27,241 bases of DNA from SZUA-451 sp034721895 (GCA_034721895.1 JAYEND010000030.1:1-27241); one strand, 5' to 3'; positions 14,392-22,809 are shown, counted from the stretch's first letter. Notes: generated by a model from the letters alone, not told the origin. Made by a program: numbers and translations.

Positions 14392-14973
14392 ATGGAGAGA
14401 GATATTGTCCTTAAAATAAAAAACCTTGACTTTGGATATACCAGAGAGAAGATGCTTTATCAGTCATTTGACCTGGAGTTGAAACGGGGTGAGATTATCT
14501 CTATTGTCGGAAAGAGCGGCAGTGGGAAATCGACACTGTTTGAACTCATTACCGGCAATCTGAAACCGCTCACAGGCAGCATAGAGAAAGGGAGGATCGG
14601 ATGGGTTTTTCAGGATCCTTATAGCTCCTTTCATCCCAGTTATATCATTATTGAGCAGATCGCCGATGTCGCCTCACTGGAGGGAATAGAAGCATTGGCA
14701 GAAGAGATGGAGATCGCCATGGAACTCTTGGAAAAGCTCCCCCATGAGCTCTCCGGCGGTGAACTGCAGCGCTGCAGTATTCTTCGTGCATTGCTGATGA
14801 AACCCGACCTTCTGCTCTGCGATGAACCGACCAGTGCATTGGACAATGTTATACAGCTGGATGTGATGAAGATTTTGATAATATATCTCGATAGAATAGG
14901 TATTCTTCTCATTACACATGATATGGATCTGGCCCGTTGGTCCAGTGACAGAATTATAAACATTGATTCGTAG
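14392..14973 (+). CDS. Orphan ABC transporter ATPase (peptide/nickel type)
   Basis: A compact 193-aa ATPase with all nucleotide-binding motifs: Walker A GKSGSGKST (40-48), Q-loop in FQDPYSSFHP (Q74), signature LSGGELQ (120-126), Walker B LLLCDEP (140-146) and H-loop H176. FQDPxSSxxP and ELQRCSILRAL resemble the dipeptide/oligopeptide/nickel importer ATPases, but the C-terminal oligopeptide-transporter extension is missing. No permease or binding protein is adjacent; neighbours are a Sel1 protein and the tamA-like gene. The substrate cannot be assigned. Confidence 0.85.
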   Translation: MERDIVLKIKNLDFGYTREKMLYQSFDLELKRGEIISIVGKSGSGKSTLFELITGNLKPLTGSIEKGRIGWVFQDPYSSFHPSYIIIEQIADVASLEGIEALAEEMEIAMELLEKLPHELSGGELQRCSILRALLMKPDLLLCDEPTSALDNVIQLDVMKILIIYLDRIGILLITHDMDLARWSSDRIINIDS

Positions 14974-14986
14974 CCCAAGGTAACCG

Positions 14987-16804
14987 ATGCGCCATAAGAT
15001 CTTGCTGGTATTACTGTTTTTATTGCCACTCGCACTGCCTCTTCTGGCAGGAGAATCGAATGAAACAAAAAAATCACCTTTTTCCTTTTTGACCGGTGAG
15101 AGTGGAGAGAAGGTAGAACTCCCTACCCATGAGATCCATTTTACCGGACAGGAAAACTTTGACGAGGGTGATCTTCAGGATGCGATGAGTGTTGATGCCA
15201 AAAGTATGTTTCAGTTCTGGAAAGAGGATAAGCCGACGATCAAAGACAAGCTGATCCCGACACTGGAGGATTCGCTTCGGGCATTTTATGATTCAGAAGG
15301 CTATTATGATGCCACATTCTCGATCAAAACAACCAAAACGACTGTCAATGTTACCATCAACGAAGGTGAACCGGTAAAGATCAAAGAGATCGATATTATT
15401 TGTGACTGTAATGTGACACAGCATATCAAGCTTGAAAAGGGTGAAATTTTCAGGGCTACGGATTTTATCAAAATGAAAAGTGATATAGTGCAGCAGTTGC
15501 TGAAAGAGGGCTATTGCAGCTATGATCTTGATACCAAAGCTTATGTGGATCTGGATAAACATGAGGCAGATATAAAAATTGTTCTTGAGAGAGGCGGTGT
15601 CTGTACCTTTGGGAAAGTGAGCGTCAGTGGACTGGAGACCATTGATGACGGGGTGGTCATATCGAGGATCAGAGCCCGTGAAGGAGAGCGCTTCAGTACG
15701 GAGCGGATACAGGAGAGTTATGATGCACTCTATGCACTGGATGCTTTTGACTCTGTTGCGGTGAAGTATGACCGGAAATTTTACAATGTGGTGCCGATAG
15801 ATTTCTTAGGATCTGAGATGAGCAAGCCGTATTATTTCCTGGGCGGCGTAGGATATGATACCAATGTCGGAGCAGGGGTAAATGCTGAAATTATTCGAAA
15901 GAATTTTATGGGCAATGCTAAAAAACTGAGACTTCGTCTTGGGTACTCCGAGATCGAACAATTGGCGGAAATCTCCCTGTTTACACCGGCTCTTTTCAGT
16001 ATCTCTGATTACTATTTTGATTTGGCAACCAAAATTGGTTACAGTAACCTGGAATACACAGGGTTTATGGAAGAGAAGCTCTATGCCCAGGCTTTTCTCG
16101 CCTATACCAATGAAAAATTGAGCCTCAATGCCGGTTTTTCGATTGAAAATATCGATATATCACTTTTGGATGACTATGAAGAAGAGAAGCTGACTCAGGC
16201 TGTCGAACCGGGGACATTCCTGTTGGCTTATCCTTTCCTTCGTTTTGCTTATGACGGCAGGGATTCCAAACTCAATCCCAAGTATGGTTATTATATTGCT
16301 GGAATGGTGGAGTATGGACTTCCTTATGATGAAGAGGCAAGTGAATATCTCAAATATGAACTGGAGGGAAGGGCGATCTATACTTTTAGTGACCTCACAT
16401 TTGCAGCAGTTGGAAAAGTGGGTATTCTTGATGAGATGCAAAATGAAGTACCTGAATCCAAGCGTTTCTTTGCCGGTGGTACTTATAGCAACCGTGCCTA
16501 TGGGTATAAACGGGTAGGGGTTATTTTCTCTCCGACCCGTTACGGGATAGAGGGTGCATTGACGTGGGCGAACCTTTCACTGGAGGCAGATTATCCGATC
16601 TGGGGAGATATCTATGGGGCTGTCTTTACAGACAATACCATGCTGACGGTCAACAGTTATGATTTTACCGGAGAGATATTGACTTCGGCCGGAGTAGGGG
16701 TACGCTACATGACACCGATCGGGCCGATCAAGGTTGATGTGGCTGCGAATGTGCAAGATGCATCACAGTATGGGATACAGTTTGCTATAGGACAGTCATT
16801 TTGA
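14987..16804 (+). CDS. tamA: TamA/BamA family outer-membrane protein (Omp85)
   Basis: A 605-aa Omp85 protein. Signal peptide about 1-21 (cleavage after LLA). Three POTRA-like domains lie at about 45-125, 126-205 and 206-262, for example VKIKEIDI and CTFGKVSVSGLETIDDGVV. The beta-barrel runs from about 270 to the end, finishing in an aromatic-terminated strand (QFAIGQSF). Three POTRA domains and the overlapping tamB gene point to TamA rather than BamA. The conserved barrel-loop region reads RFFAGGTYSNRAYGYKRVG, where most family members have RGY or RGF. It acts in the outer membrane, assembling other outer-membrane proteins or helping lipid transport with TamB. Confidence 0.88.
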   Translation: MRHKILLVLLFLLPLALPLLAGESNETKKSPFSFLTGESGEKVELPTHEIHFTGQENFDEGDLQDAMSVDAKSMFQFWKEDKPTIKDKLIPTLEDSLRAFYDSEGYYDATFSIKTTKTTVNVTINEGEPVKIKEIDIICDCNVTQHIKLEKGEIFRATDFIKMKSDIVQQLLKEGYCSYDLDTKAYVDLDKHEADIKIVLERGGVCTFGKVSVSGLETIDDGVVISRIRAREGERFSTERIQESYDALYALDAFDSVAVKYDRKFYNVVPIDFLGSEMSKPYYFLGGVGYDTNVGAGVNAEIIRKNFMGNAKKLRLRLGYSEIEQLAEISLFTPALFSISDYYFDLATKIGYSNLEYTGFMEEKLYAQAFLAYTNEKLSLNAGFSIENIDISLLDDYEEEKLTQAVEPGTFLLAYPFLRFAYDGRDSKLNPKYGYYIAGMVEYGLPYDEEASEYLKYELEGRAIYTFSDLTFAAVGKVGILDEMQNEVPESKRFFAGGTYSNRAYGYKRVGVIFSPTRYGIEGALTWANLSLEADYPIWGDIYGAVFTDNTMLTVNSYDFTGEILTSAGVGVRYMTPIGPIKVDVAANVQDASQYGIQFAIGQSF

Positions 16805-19800
16805 AAAAAATATTCAAATGGATCGGATATTTGCTCCTGACCCTCATCGTACTGGTGGTTGCAACAGTACTCTTCTTGTTGAACTCAACCCAGACGATAC
16901 AGTGGGCAGCGGAGAAGTATGCGCCGCAGTATGGATTTGGCTACAAACAGATTTCCGGCGGCCTGCTCAGTGGGTTGGAAGTGGAAGAGTTGACATTTCA
17001 GGATGATAAGCTGCTGGATCGTTTCAAAGTAGGGTGGAACCCTGCACCACTCCTCCATAAAAAAGTCTCAATTACCCATCTGGAAGCGACAGGTTTGGAT
17101 GTAGAGAATATCAAAAAGGTGGCAGCTGCCTTTACAAGCGACGAGCCCAAAGAGGAAAGTAACACGACATTTGTATTGCCGGTCTCTGTTGGTCTTGGAG
17201 AGTTGCATGTGACGGTCAATCCCTTTGAAGAGAGTGGTGTGAAGATCAGAAGTGTCGCCGTGGATGGAGAGGATATCACCTATGTCAGCGGTGACCGTAT
17301 TGACATAGAGAGTCTGCAGCTTGCTGTCGATACGAATCTGACACAGATTGAATTAAACGCGGGATCAGAGGATCATAAAATCAAAATCATAGAGCTCTCG
17401 GTACTTGATATCGATGCCCTGGCTTTGCTGAATATCGTACAGGGACATATGGCAAAAGAAGTGGGTAAGGAGATCAAGGAGGAGTCGAAAGGTTCCCAAA
17501 AGCGTCATAAAAAAGGGGATAATCACCTGGTGCCGTCGGAAGTGCAGGTTGAGAGGGTGAACATTGTGGTGAAACCAGCCAAAATCCCTCAGCTTTCACT
17601 GGAGAAAGGAGAGTTGAATATCTCATCTGCCCATATCGACATCCATAAAATCATGGAGGTAAAGCCCGATGCCATACAGGTAGGTGAAGTCACATTGGAT
17701 GTTGAAACCAATCTGACCAGACTCGTGCTCGATGGAAGTTTGGAACATGAGACAGTCATGGTCAAGTCGCTCTCAGTTCGTGATATTGATACACTGGCTT
17801 TGACCAAGATCTTCGTTCCCGTCGATGCCAATAAAACAGCAACTGCTGAACCTGAAGCTCCTGAAGAGCCGGTAGCAGCTGATACAAATGCTGCACCCAA
17901 TCCCCTGATCCCTAAATTCCTTTACGTTGAGCATCTGGATACTTCGATCAAAAGCGCAACCTACGAGCCTGTATTGGTCAACAGTGCCGAGGTAAATGCG
18001 ACAAATGTGAAGTTCGATATTGTAAAACTGGTTGCGGAGAGCGGAGAGATCGATATCAATGCAGTGACCAGTTTTGCGACGCTTATACAGCATGGAGTGA
18101 TTGATCATAATCAGATTAAGAGTGAGGGACATGTCACACCGCTCAAAATGCTCTATGAGACTTACAATATTCCCCTGAAAGAGGATGCCTTTGGTAATAT
18201 TACCCTGGATATCAACGCCGATAAAGAGAGGGCCCAGATTGATATTATTGTAGAAGGGAAAGAGATCCTCCAGGCAAAAGAGGGTGAATTCAATGTCAAT
18301 CATCTTCATTTGGCAAATCGTATTACCTATTCGATCCCAGAAGCCAAGTTGACGGTTGAAAACGAGGGGAATATTTCTACACCCTATGCCAAAGATATTC
18401 GCCTTGAAAACCTTTTGACTTTGGAGGATGGAGCTCTAAACTATAAAGGAGAGGTTGATCCGGGTAAGTTGGAGGAGATTGACGGCAACTATACCAAGCC
18501 CTTGAATGATCTCAAGATCACTTACCACGGTGATGCCAAAAGTATTGAAGCATTGATAGACTCGGAGGGGCTGAAAGGAAAATTCATCTCTCCTGATTTT
18601 AAGAAGGGAGATTTCACTCTTTCAACGAAACAGCCGCTTGTTCTAAAGAACATGGTTTCATTGCCTGAACCTCTCCAGGAAGCCAAAGCAGCATTGAATA
18701 TCCATATCCCTTTGGATTTTGCCAAAATCACACCGCTTAAGGCGACAGCCAAGATCACTTCCAATATCGCCAATATTGATGCGGATCTGCTCTATGACAA
18801 AGAGGTAAAAGTTTTAACAAAAACCATTTTCCCCAAAGATTCACTCCTGAGAGGATTCAGCAAAGAGTTGAACCTCGATGTTCTCAGTCCATTGCATGCT
18901 GATGTCACATTGGCAGAGAAGGCAATGCATGTCGATGTAAAATCCAAAGGCTTGACATCCAAAGTGACATTCAATCCGGAGAATAAAAATCTCGATGGTG
19001 ACCTGATCCTGGGTGGTGCCAAATTTGTATTCGATGGAAATATTGAGAAAAAAGTGACACTCAACAACAGTGTCGCTTCACTGCAGAGTCTGTTGAAAAA
19101 GATCAATACGATCTATGCCTTTGAGCCACCGCCATTGGATGGGGATCTTAAAGTTTCTATTGTCTTGACGGACATGAAAGATTTGGAACTTAACCTCAAC
19201 TCGAACCAACTCATTTATAAAGCTGACAGAAAAACAGAATATTTGATCAATAATACTATGATTTCATTAGGCTTTGTCAATTCTGTTCTGACACTCAACA
19301 AGTATCACACCACTTTCCAGGAACAGAAAATATTTGCCACAAAACCTTCCGTGATCAGCCTCAAAGAGGGGAATGTGGAGATTGCACCGCTCTGGATCAA
19401 TGATGAGTTGAAGGTGACAGGGAAATACAATATCGAAAAGAAAAAAGGTGAAATTCTTGCTTATGCCGACCCTTTCAATGTCTCACATGAAATGATTGAT
19501 CTGGCAAGCCGTGTCGATATCAAAACAAAGCTTGACGGTGTGAAAACAGCCATCAATGGTACCGTCACTATCATGGGTGGAAATGTATATATCGATATGG
19601 ATAAAAAGAGCTTTGCATCAGATAGTGATATCATCATCGTGCAGGATATGAAAAAAGAAGAGCCCAGCCCTTTTATGGATAATCTTACCGCTTCGATCAA
19701 AGTCAATACAGAGAAACCGCTTCTTTACAAAACAGCCGATGCTGATATCAAAGCCAAAGCTGATCTTTTGGTACAAAAAGCACCTAAGGGGCCGATATAT

Positions 19801-20385
19801 GTTCTCGGTACAGCGGAAATCCTCAAGGGTTCCTCTTATACCTTTGAAGGTAAGAAATTTGTCCTCAAAAAGAGTATTATTGCCTTTACCGGAGATCCGA
19901 ATCAACCGATCCTGGATATAGCTGCGATCTATAACTCACTCAATTATGAGATTACGATACAAGTGACAGGAAGCCCGGAAACACCCAATATTATCTTCTC
20001 CTCGATACCGAGTTTGAGCAGGGAAGAGATACTTTCAGTGATCCTCTTTGACTCCGAAGAGGGTGCCGGAAGCAACAGCGGTGATGATATGATGAAAATG
20101 ATGGGCGGCGCAATGGCAAAATCTGTACTCGCCAATGCCGGAATCAAGATCGATCATCTCTCCCTCGGGTCTGATGGCAGTATGGAGGTGGGAAAAAAGA
20201 TTGCTGATAAGGTTACCATCATCTATGTCAATGAAGAAGTACAGGGAGCCAGACTCCAGTATGACTATAGTAAAAATATCAAAGGCTATCTTTCAACAGA
20301 TACAGATTCCAGTGGCGCAGATATTGTCTATAAACGGGAATTTAAAAAGTCAGAGTTGCCTTTCTTCCGTTCAAAGAAAAAGTAA
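16801..20385 (+). CDS. tamB: Translocation and assembly module protein TamB
   Basis: A 1194-aa AsmA/TamB-type protein. An N-terminal signal anchor (about 6-28, WIGYLLLTLIVLVVATVLFL) holds it in the inner membrane. A very long periplasmic beta-rich region follows, and a TamB (DUF490) C-terminal domain occupies about the last 300 residues (KGSSYTFEGKKFVLKKSIIAF, FSSIPSLSREEILSVILF, YDYSKNIKGYLSTDTDSSGAD). Such proteins form a hydrophobic groove across the periplasm, linked to phospholipid transport and outer-membrane assembly. The start is TTG at 16801, overlapping the tamA stop by 4 bases, so the pair is coupled. A low-complexity Ala/Pro/Glu linker lies near 340-365. Confidence 0.92.
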   Translation: MKKIFKWIGYLLLTLIVLVVATVLFLLNSTQTIQWAAEKYAPQYGFGYKQISGGLLSGLEVEELTFQDDKLLDRFKVGWNPAPLLHKKVSITHLEATGLDVENIKKVAAAFTSDEPKEESNTTFVLPVSVGLGELHVTVNPFEESGVKIRSVAVDGEDITYVSGDRIDIESLQLAVDTNLTQIELNAGSEDHKIKIIELSVLDIDALALLNIVQGHMAKEVGKEIKEESKGSQKRHKKGDNHLVPSEVQVERVNIVVKPAKIPQLSLEKGELNISSAHIDIHKIMEVKPDAIQVGEVTLDVETNLTRLVLDGSLEHETVMVKSLSVRDIDTLALTKIFVPVDANKTATAEPEAPEEPVAADTNAAPNPLIPKFLYVEHLDTSIKSATYEPVLVNSAEVNATNVKFDIVKLVAESGEIDINAVTSFATLIQHGVIDHNQIKSEGHVTPLKMLYETYNIPLKEDAFGNITLDINADKERAQIDIIVEGKEILQAKEGEFNVNHLHLANRITYSIPEAKLTVENEGNISTPYAKDIRLENLLTLEDGALNYKGEVDPGKLEEIDGNYTKPLNDLKITYHGDAKSIEALIDSEGLKGKFISPDFKKGDFTLSTKQPLVLKNMVSLPEPLQEAKAALNIHIPLDFAKITPLKATAKITSNIANIDADLLYDKEVKVLTKTIFPKDSLLRGFSKELNLDVLSPLHADVTLAEKAMHVDVKSKGLTSKVTFNPENKNLDGDLILGGAKFVFDGNIEKKVTLNNSVASLQSLLKKINTIYAFEPPPLDGDLKVSIVLTDMKDLELNLNSNQLIYKADRKTEYLINNTMISLGFVNSVLTLNKYHTTFQEQKIFATKPSVISLKEGNVEIAPLWINDELKVTGKYNIEKKKGEILAYADPFNVSHEMIDLASRVDIKTKLDGVKTAINGTVTIMGGNVYIDMDKKSFASDSDIIIVQDMKKEEPSPFMDNLTASIKVNTEKPLLYKTADADIKAKADLLVQKAPKGPIYVLGTAEILKGSSYTFEGKKFVLKKSIIAFTGDPNQPILDIAAIYNSLNYEITIQVTGSPETPNIIFSSIPSLSREEILSVILFDSEEGAGSNSGDDMMKMMGGAMAKSVLANAGIKIDHLSLGSDGSMEVGKKIADKVTIIYVNEEVQGARLQYDYSKNIKGYLSTDTDSSGADIVYKREFKKSELPFFRSKKK

Positions 20386-20390
20386 TTCAG

Positions 20391-20418
20391 GGAGCAGGGA
20401 CTTTAGTCCCGCTCTTTA
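20391..20418. terminator. Bidirectional terminator between tamB and nspC
   Basis: GGGAC (20397-20401) pairs with GTCCC (20406-20410) around TTTA. The stem continues with GAGC (20392-20395) against GCTC (20411-20414), with one bulged A. TTTAT follows on the + strand. It lies between convergent genes and can serve both. Confidence 0.7.
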
Positions 20419-20425
20419 TCATAAT

Positions 20426-21580
20426 TTATGAGAGCCTGTCCCTGAAATCCTCATATCCAAATGTTCTCACTGTCTCCAAAGTCCCATCGCTTTTCAGAAT
20501 ACAGATCGAAGGGAGTTTGATCCCGTTGAAAGTAGTGGCTTTGACTATCGTGTAGTGCATCTGGTCTTCAAAGATGATCTTCTCTCCGATAGTGAGCGGA
20601 TGATCGAAACTGTAGTCTCCCATCACATCCCCGGCGAGACAGGTATTGCCGGCAAGTCTGTAGGTATGGGACTTTTCTCCGGCTTCTGCTGCATGGCGTA
20701 CTTCTGCACGATAGGGCATGATGATCGTGTCAGGCATATGGGCCTCAGCTGAAGTGTCGAGAATGGCGATATCGATCCCATTGTGGACGATATCCAGAAC
20801 AGTAGCCACCAGAGGACCGGTTTCCCAGCCTGCCGCTTCCCCAGGTTCAAGATAGATTTCAACCTGGTACTTCTCTTTGAATTTTTTGATAAGCTTTATC
20901 AAGAGTTCCCTATTGTAACCTTTCCGGGTAATATGGTGTCCTCCGCCAAAATTGATCCATTTCAACCGGGGAAGATAGGTTCCGAATTTTTCTTCAAAAA
21001 CATTCAGTACATTTTCCAGCGCCTCTGCACTCTGTTCGCAGAGTGCATGAAAATGAAAACCGTCGCAGAGATCAAGGATGGAGGGATCGAAATTTTCTAC
21101 GGTGGTACCCAGTCTGGAATAGAGGCCGCAGGGGTTGTACAGCTCTACAGGGGATTCTGAATATTCAGGATTGATACGAAGTCCCAGGGAGAGTCTGGGG
21201 TTGGCAGCTTTTGCCATCTTTGCAAAATGCTGAAACTGCGAGGAAGAGTTGAAGACCAAATGATGGGAGAGGATCGCAATTTCTTCGATCTCCTCCTCTT
21301 TAAAAGCTGGAGAGTAGGTATGGACTTCTTTGCCAAACTCTTCCGCCGCCAGTTTTGCCTCGTGCAATCCGCTGGCACAGCAGCCATAGAGCTTTTCCCG
21401 AATCAAGGGAAAAGAAGCCCAGAGTGCATAGCCTTTGAGTGCCAACAGGACTTTTGCACCGCTTTGGATCTGAATATCATTAAGGATATTGATATTTCTC
21501 TGCAGCAATGCTTCTTCAAGTATCCATGAAGGAGAGGGCAGCAGGTCCAGGATACCTTCCAGGTCTGATCGTTTTTTCAT
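20426..21580 (-). CDS. nspC: Carboxynorspermidine/carboxyspermidine decarboxylase
   Basis: A PLP-dependent fold-III decarboxylase that makes spermidine or norspermidine from the carboxy form, the polyamine route of Campylobacterota and Vibrio. With the start at 21580 it is 384 aa. The PLP lysine is K49 in LLALKGYALW; INFGGGHHITRKGYN, the EPGEA segment, and GNTCLAGDVMGDYSF match the family. The frame is open up to a GTG at 21640, but a TATAAT lies at 21593-21588 inside that extension. The 384-aa form places PSPSWILEE at the usual distance from the N-terminus. No Shine-Dalgarno is visible. The partner dehydrogenase is not in the window. Confidence 0.92.
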   Translation of the reverse strand: MKKRSDLEGILDLLPSPSWILEEALLQRNINILNDIQIQSGAKVLLALKGYALWASFPLIREKLYGCCASGLHEAKLAAEEFGKEVHTYSPAFKEEEIEEIAILSHHLVFNSSSQFQHFAKMAKAANPRLSLGLRINPEYSESPVELYNPCGLYSRLGTTVENFDPSILDLCDGFHFHALCEQSAEALENVLNVFEEKFGTYLPRLKWINFGGGHHITRKGYNRELLIKLIKKFKEKYQVEIYLEPGEAAGWETGPLVATVLDIVHNGIDIAILDTSAEAHMPDTIIMPYRAEVRHAAEAGEKSHTYRLAGNTCLAGDVMGDYSFDHPLTIGEKIIFEDQMHYTIVKATTFNGIKLPSICILKSDGTLETVRTFGYEDFRDRLS

Positions 21581-21587
21581 AGAATGC

Positions 21588-21593
21588 ATTATA
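21588..21593 (-). promoter_or_regulatory. Candidate -10 box of nspC
   Basis: Minus-strand TATAAT ends 7 bases before the chosen ATG. This puts the transcription start at, or one base before, the start codon and suggests a leaderless transcript. The geometry is identical to that at 131-136. Confidence 0.5.
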
Positions 21594-21649
21594 GCATAGT
21601 CATTGGTGAGATAATAATTCATGTTTGCAGAAAATTTCACAATTTTCGT

Positions 21650-21655
21650 TATAAT
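21650..21655 (+). promoter_or_regulatory. Candidate -10 box of the 161-aa gene
   Basis: TATAAT in the divergent interval between nspC and the next + gene. A second TATAAA at 21679-21684 is an alternative. Either gives a short AT-rich leader. Confidence 0.4.
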
Positions 21656-21709
21656 ACATATAATTAAGTATTTTATCGTATAAATAACAGGTTAAAGGAT
21701 AAGTGTAGA

Positions 21710-22195
21710 GTGATGGAGAAAAGTAATTTAAAAAATATAAGAGGTCAGATTGTTTACAGTGAAAAAGAGATACTTTTGGGACTAAAGATGATGGAGCGTC
21801 TTGATAAGGTCACTGATATGATGCTCTTTCTTCTCGAGCACCGTAATTTGTACTTCAGTTATATACTCATGAGTGCGGATGATAAGAATCTTAAAGCAAT
21901 TCTACGTAAAGAAAAACGGGAGACAGACTTGTTGTTGCCGATTGATGTAGATCAGAATCTGTATGTAATTATCTGCCAGGAGACAAAGATCGAGGGTGGC
22001 TATAGATTTTCTGAAAGACTCATTAGAAAACTGGAAGTAGAAGAAGAAAGTAAACATCAACACCACTGTGCAGTTCTTACTGTTTCATCATTGAAGCACA
22101 GTTTCAGGCAGATTATCTTTCATTTGCTTGATATATATATTTCACAACGGAATGATAAGACACGCCAGGCTCAAATTACTCTTCGCACAATTTAA
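21710..22195 (+). CDS. Hypothetical protein, possibly degenerate GGDEF-like
   Basis: A 161-aa soluble protein. The stretch RKEKRETDLLLPIDVDQNLY and then VIICQETKIEGGYRFSERLIRKL has the layout of the second half of a GGDEF domain (xRxxDLxxRxGGDEFxIxLPxTxxxGAxxxAERLR). However, the GGDEF catalytic residues are replaced by IDVDQN and the N-terminal metal-binding half is missing or unrecognisable. If the resemblance is real, it cannot be a diguanylate cyclase. Otherwise it is of unknown family. The start is GTG at 21710 (AGGA 10 bases upstream) or ATG at 21713. Confidence 0.7.
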   Translation: MMEKSNLKNIRGQIVYSEKEILLGLKMMERLDKVTDMMLFLLEHRNLYFSYILMSADDKNLKAILRKEKRETDLLLPIDVDQNLYVIICQETKIEGGYRFSERLIRKLEVEEESKHQHHCAVLTVSSLKHSFRQIIFHLLDIYISQRNDKTRQAQITLRTI

Positions 22196-22228
22196 GGTTT
22201 TTAGAGGTGCCCTTAAGGGAGCTTACGA

Positions 22229-22234
22229 TATAAT
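22229..22234 (+). promoter_or_regulatory. Candidate -10 box of rpmH-rnpA
   Basis: TATAAT about 58 bases upstream of rpmH. A 10-base palindrome CCCTTAAGGG (22210-22219) lies just upstream in the spacer and could bind a regulator. It probably drives rpmH, rnpA and the genes behind them. Confidence 0.55.
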
Positions 22235-22291
22235 CGCGTCCTAAAACTGACCACGATTAAGGCAGATAAATTAAATTAAGGACATATCGTA

Positions 22292-22426
22292 ATGAAAAGA
22301 ACATTTCAACCGCATAATACACCGAGAAAAAGAACACATGGTTTTAGAACAAGAATGAAAACAAAAAATGGTAGAAAAGTGATTACTGCCAGAAGAGCCA
22401 AGGGTAGAAAAAGATTAGCTGTATAA
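22292..22426 (+). CDS. rpmH: Ribosomal protein bL34
   Basis: A 44-aa, very basic protein of the large ribosomal subunit, beginning MKRTFQPHNTPRKRTHGFRT and ending RRAKGRKRLAV, which is diagnostic for bL34. AAGGA lies about 10 bases before the ATG. The TAA stop overlaps the proposed ATA start of rnpA. The gene order rpmH-rnpA-yidC-jag-mnmE is a classic bacterial block. Confidence 0.97.
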   Translation: MKRTFQPHNTPRKRTHGFRTRMKTKNGRKVITARRAKGRKRLAV

Positions 22427-22761
22427 AACATTTTACCAGGTTAAAGACCAGTAAAGAGTTTAACAGGGTTTACAATTACTCTACAAAAACGTGGCACACC
22501 CCCTATTTTGTACTCTTCTTTAGAGTTGAGAAGAAAGAGAGAGTGGGTTTTGTCGCGAGTAAAAAAATAGGGAATGCAGTTCAGAGAAACAGGGCAAAAC
22601 GTCTACTGAGAGCACATTTTATCAAGAATATTGAACGTATAAAAAGCGGAAGCTATGTGTTTGTCGCTAAGCCGATGCTTTTGGAAAAAGATTTTCAGGA
22701 AGTCGGAAAAGCTTACCTTCATGCACTGAAAAAGTGTTCTGCATTACAAATATCCATCTAA
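22423..22761 (+). CDS. rnpA: Ribonuclease P protein component, non-canonical start
   Basis: The protein subunit of RNase P, which matures tRNA 5' ends. The frame contains VGFVASKKIGNAVQRNRAKR, the RnpA RNA-binding signature, and upstream the normal N-terminal part LKTSKEFNRVYNYS and PYFVLFFRVEKKERV. The first ATG, GTG or TTG in frame is the GTG at 22543, which would delete about 40 conserved N-terminal residues. Between the in-frame stop at 22405-22407 and that GTG, the only near-cognate candidates in the right place are ATA (22423) and ATT (22414). ATA gives a 112-aa protein starting (M)KHFTRLKTSKEF, the expected length, and overlaps the rpmH stop. The start is inferred. Confidence 0.85.
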   Translation: MKHFTRLKTSKEFNRVYNYSTKTWHTPYFVLFFRVEKKERVGFVASKKIGNAVQRNRAKRLLRAHFIKNIERIKSGSYVFVAKPMLLEKDFQEVGKAYLHALKKCSALQISI

Positions 22762-22809
22762 ATATTTATAGGGTCATGGCTGAATAGTGATGACACCAAA
22801 GGGGCAACA

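Noticed and set aside
17773..18309. A 178-codon minus-strand ORF inside tamB
   Set aside because: It is a shadow frame of a long coding region, with no initiation signals and no domain.
22543..22761. rnpA starting at the GTG at 22543
   Set aside because: It would remove the conserved N-terminal strand and helix (EFNRVY, PYFVLFFRV), which are clearly encoded in frame upstream. The gene must start further left.
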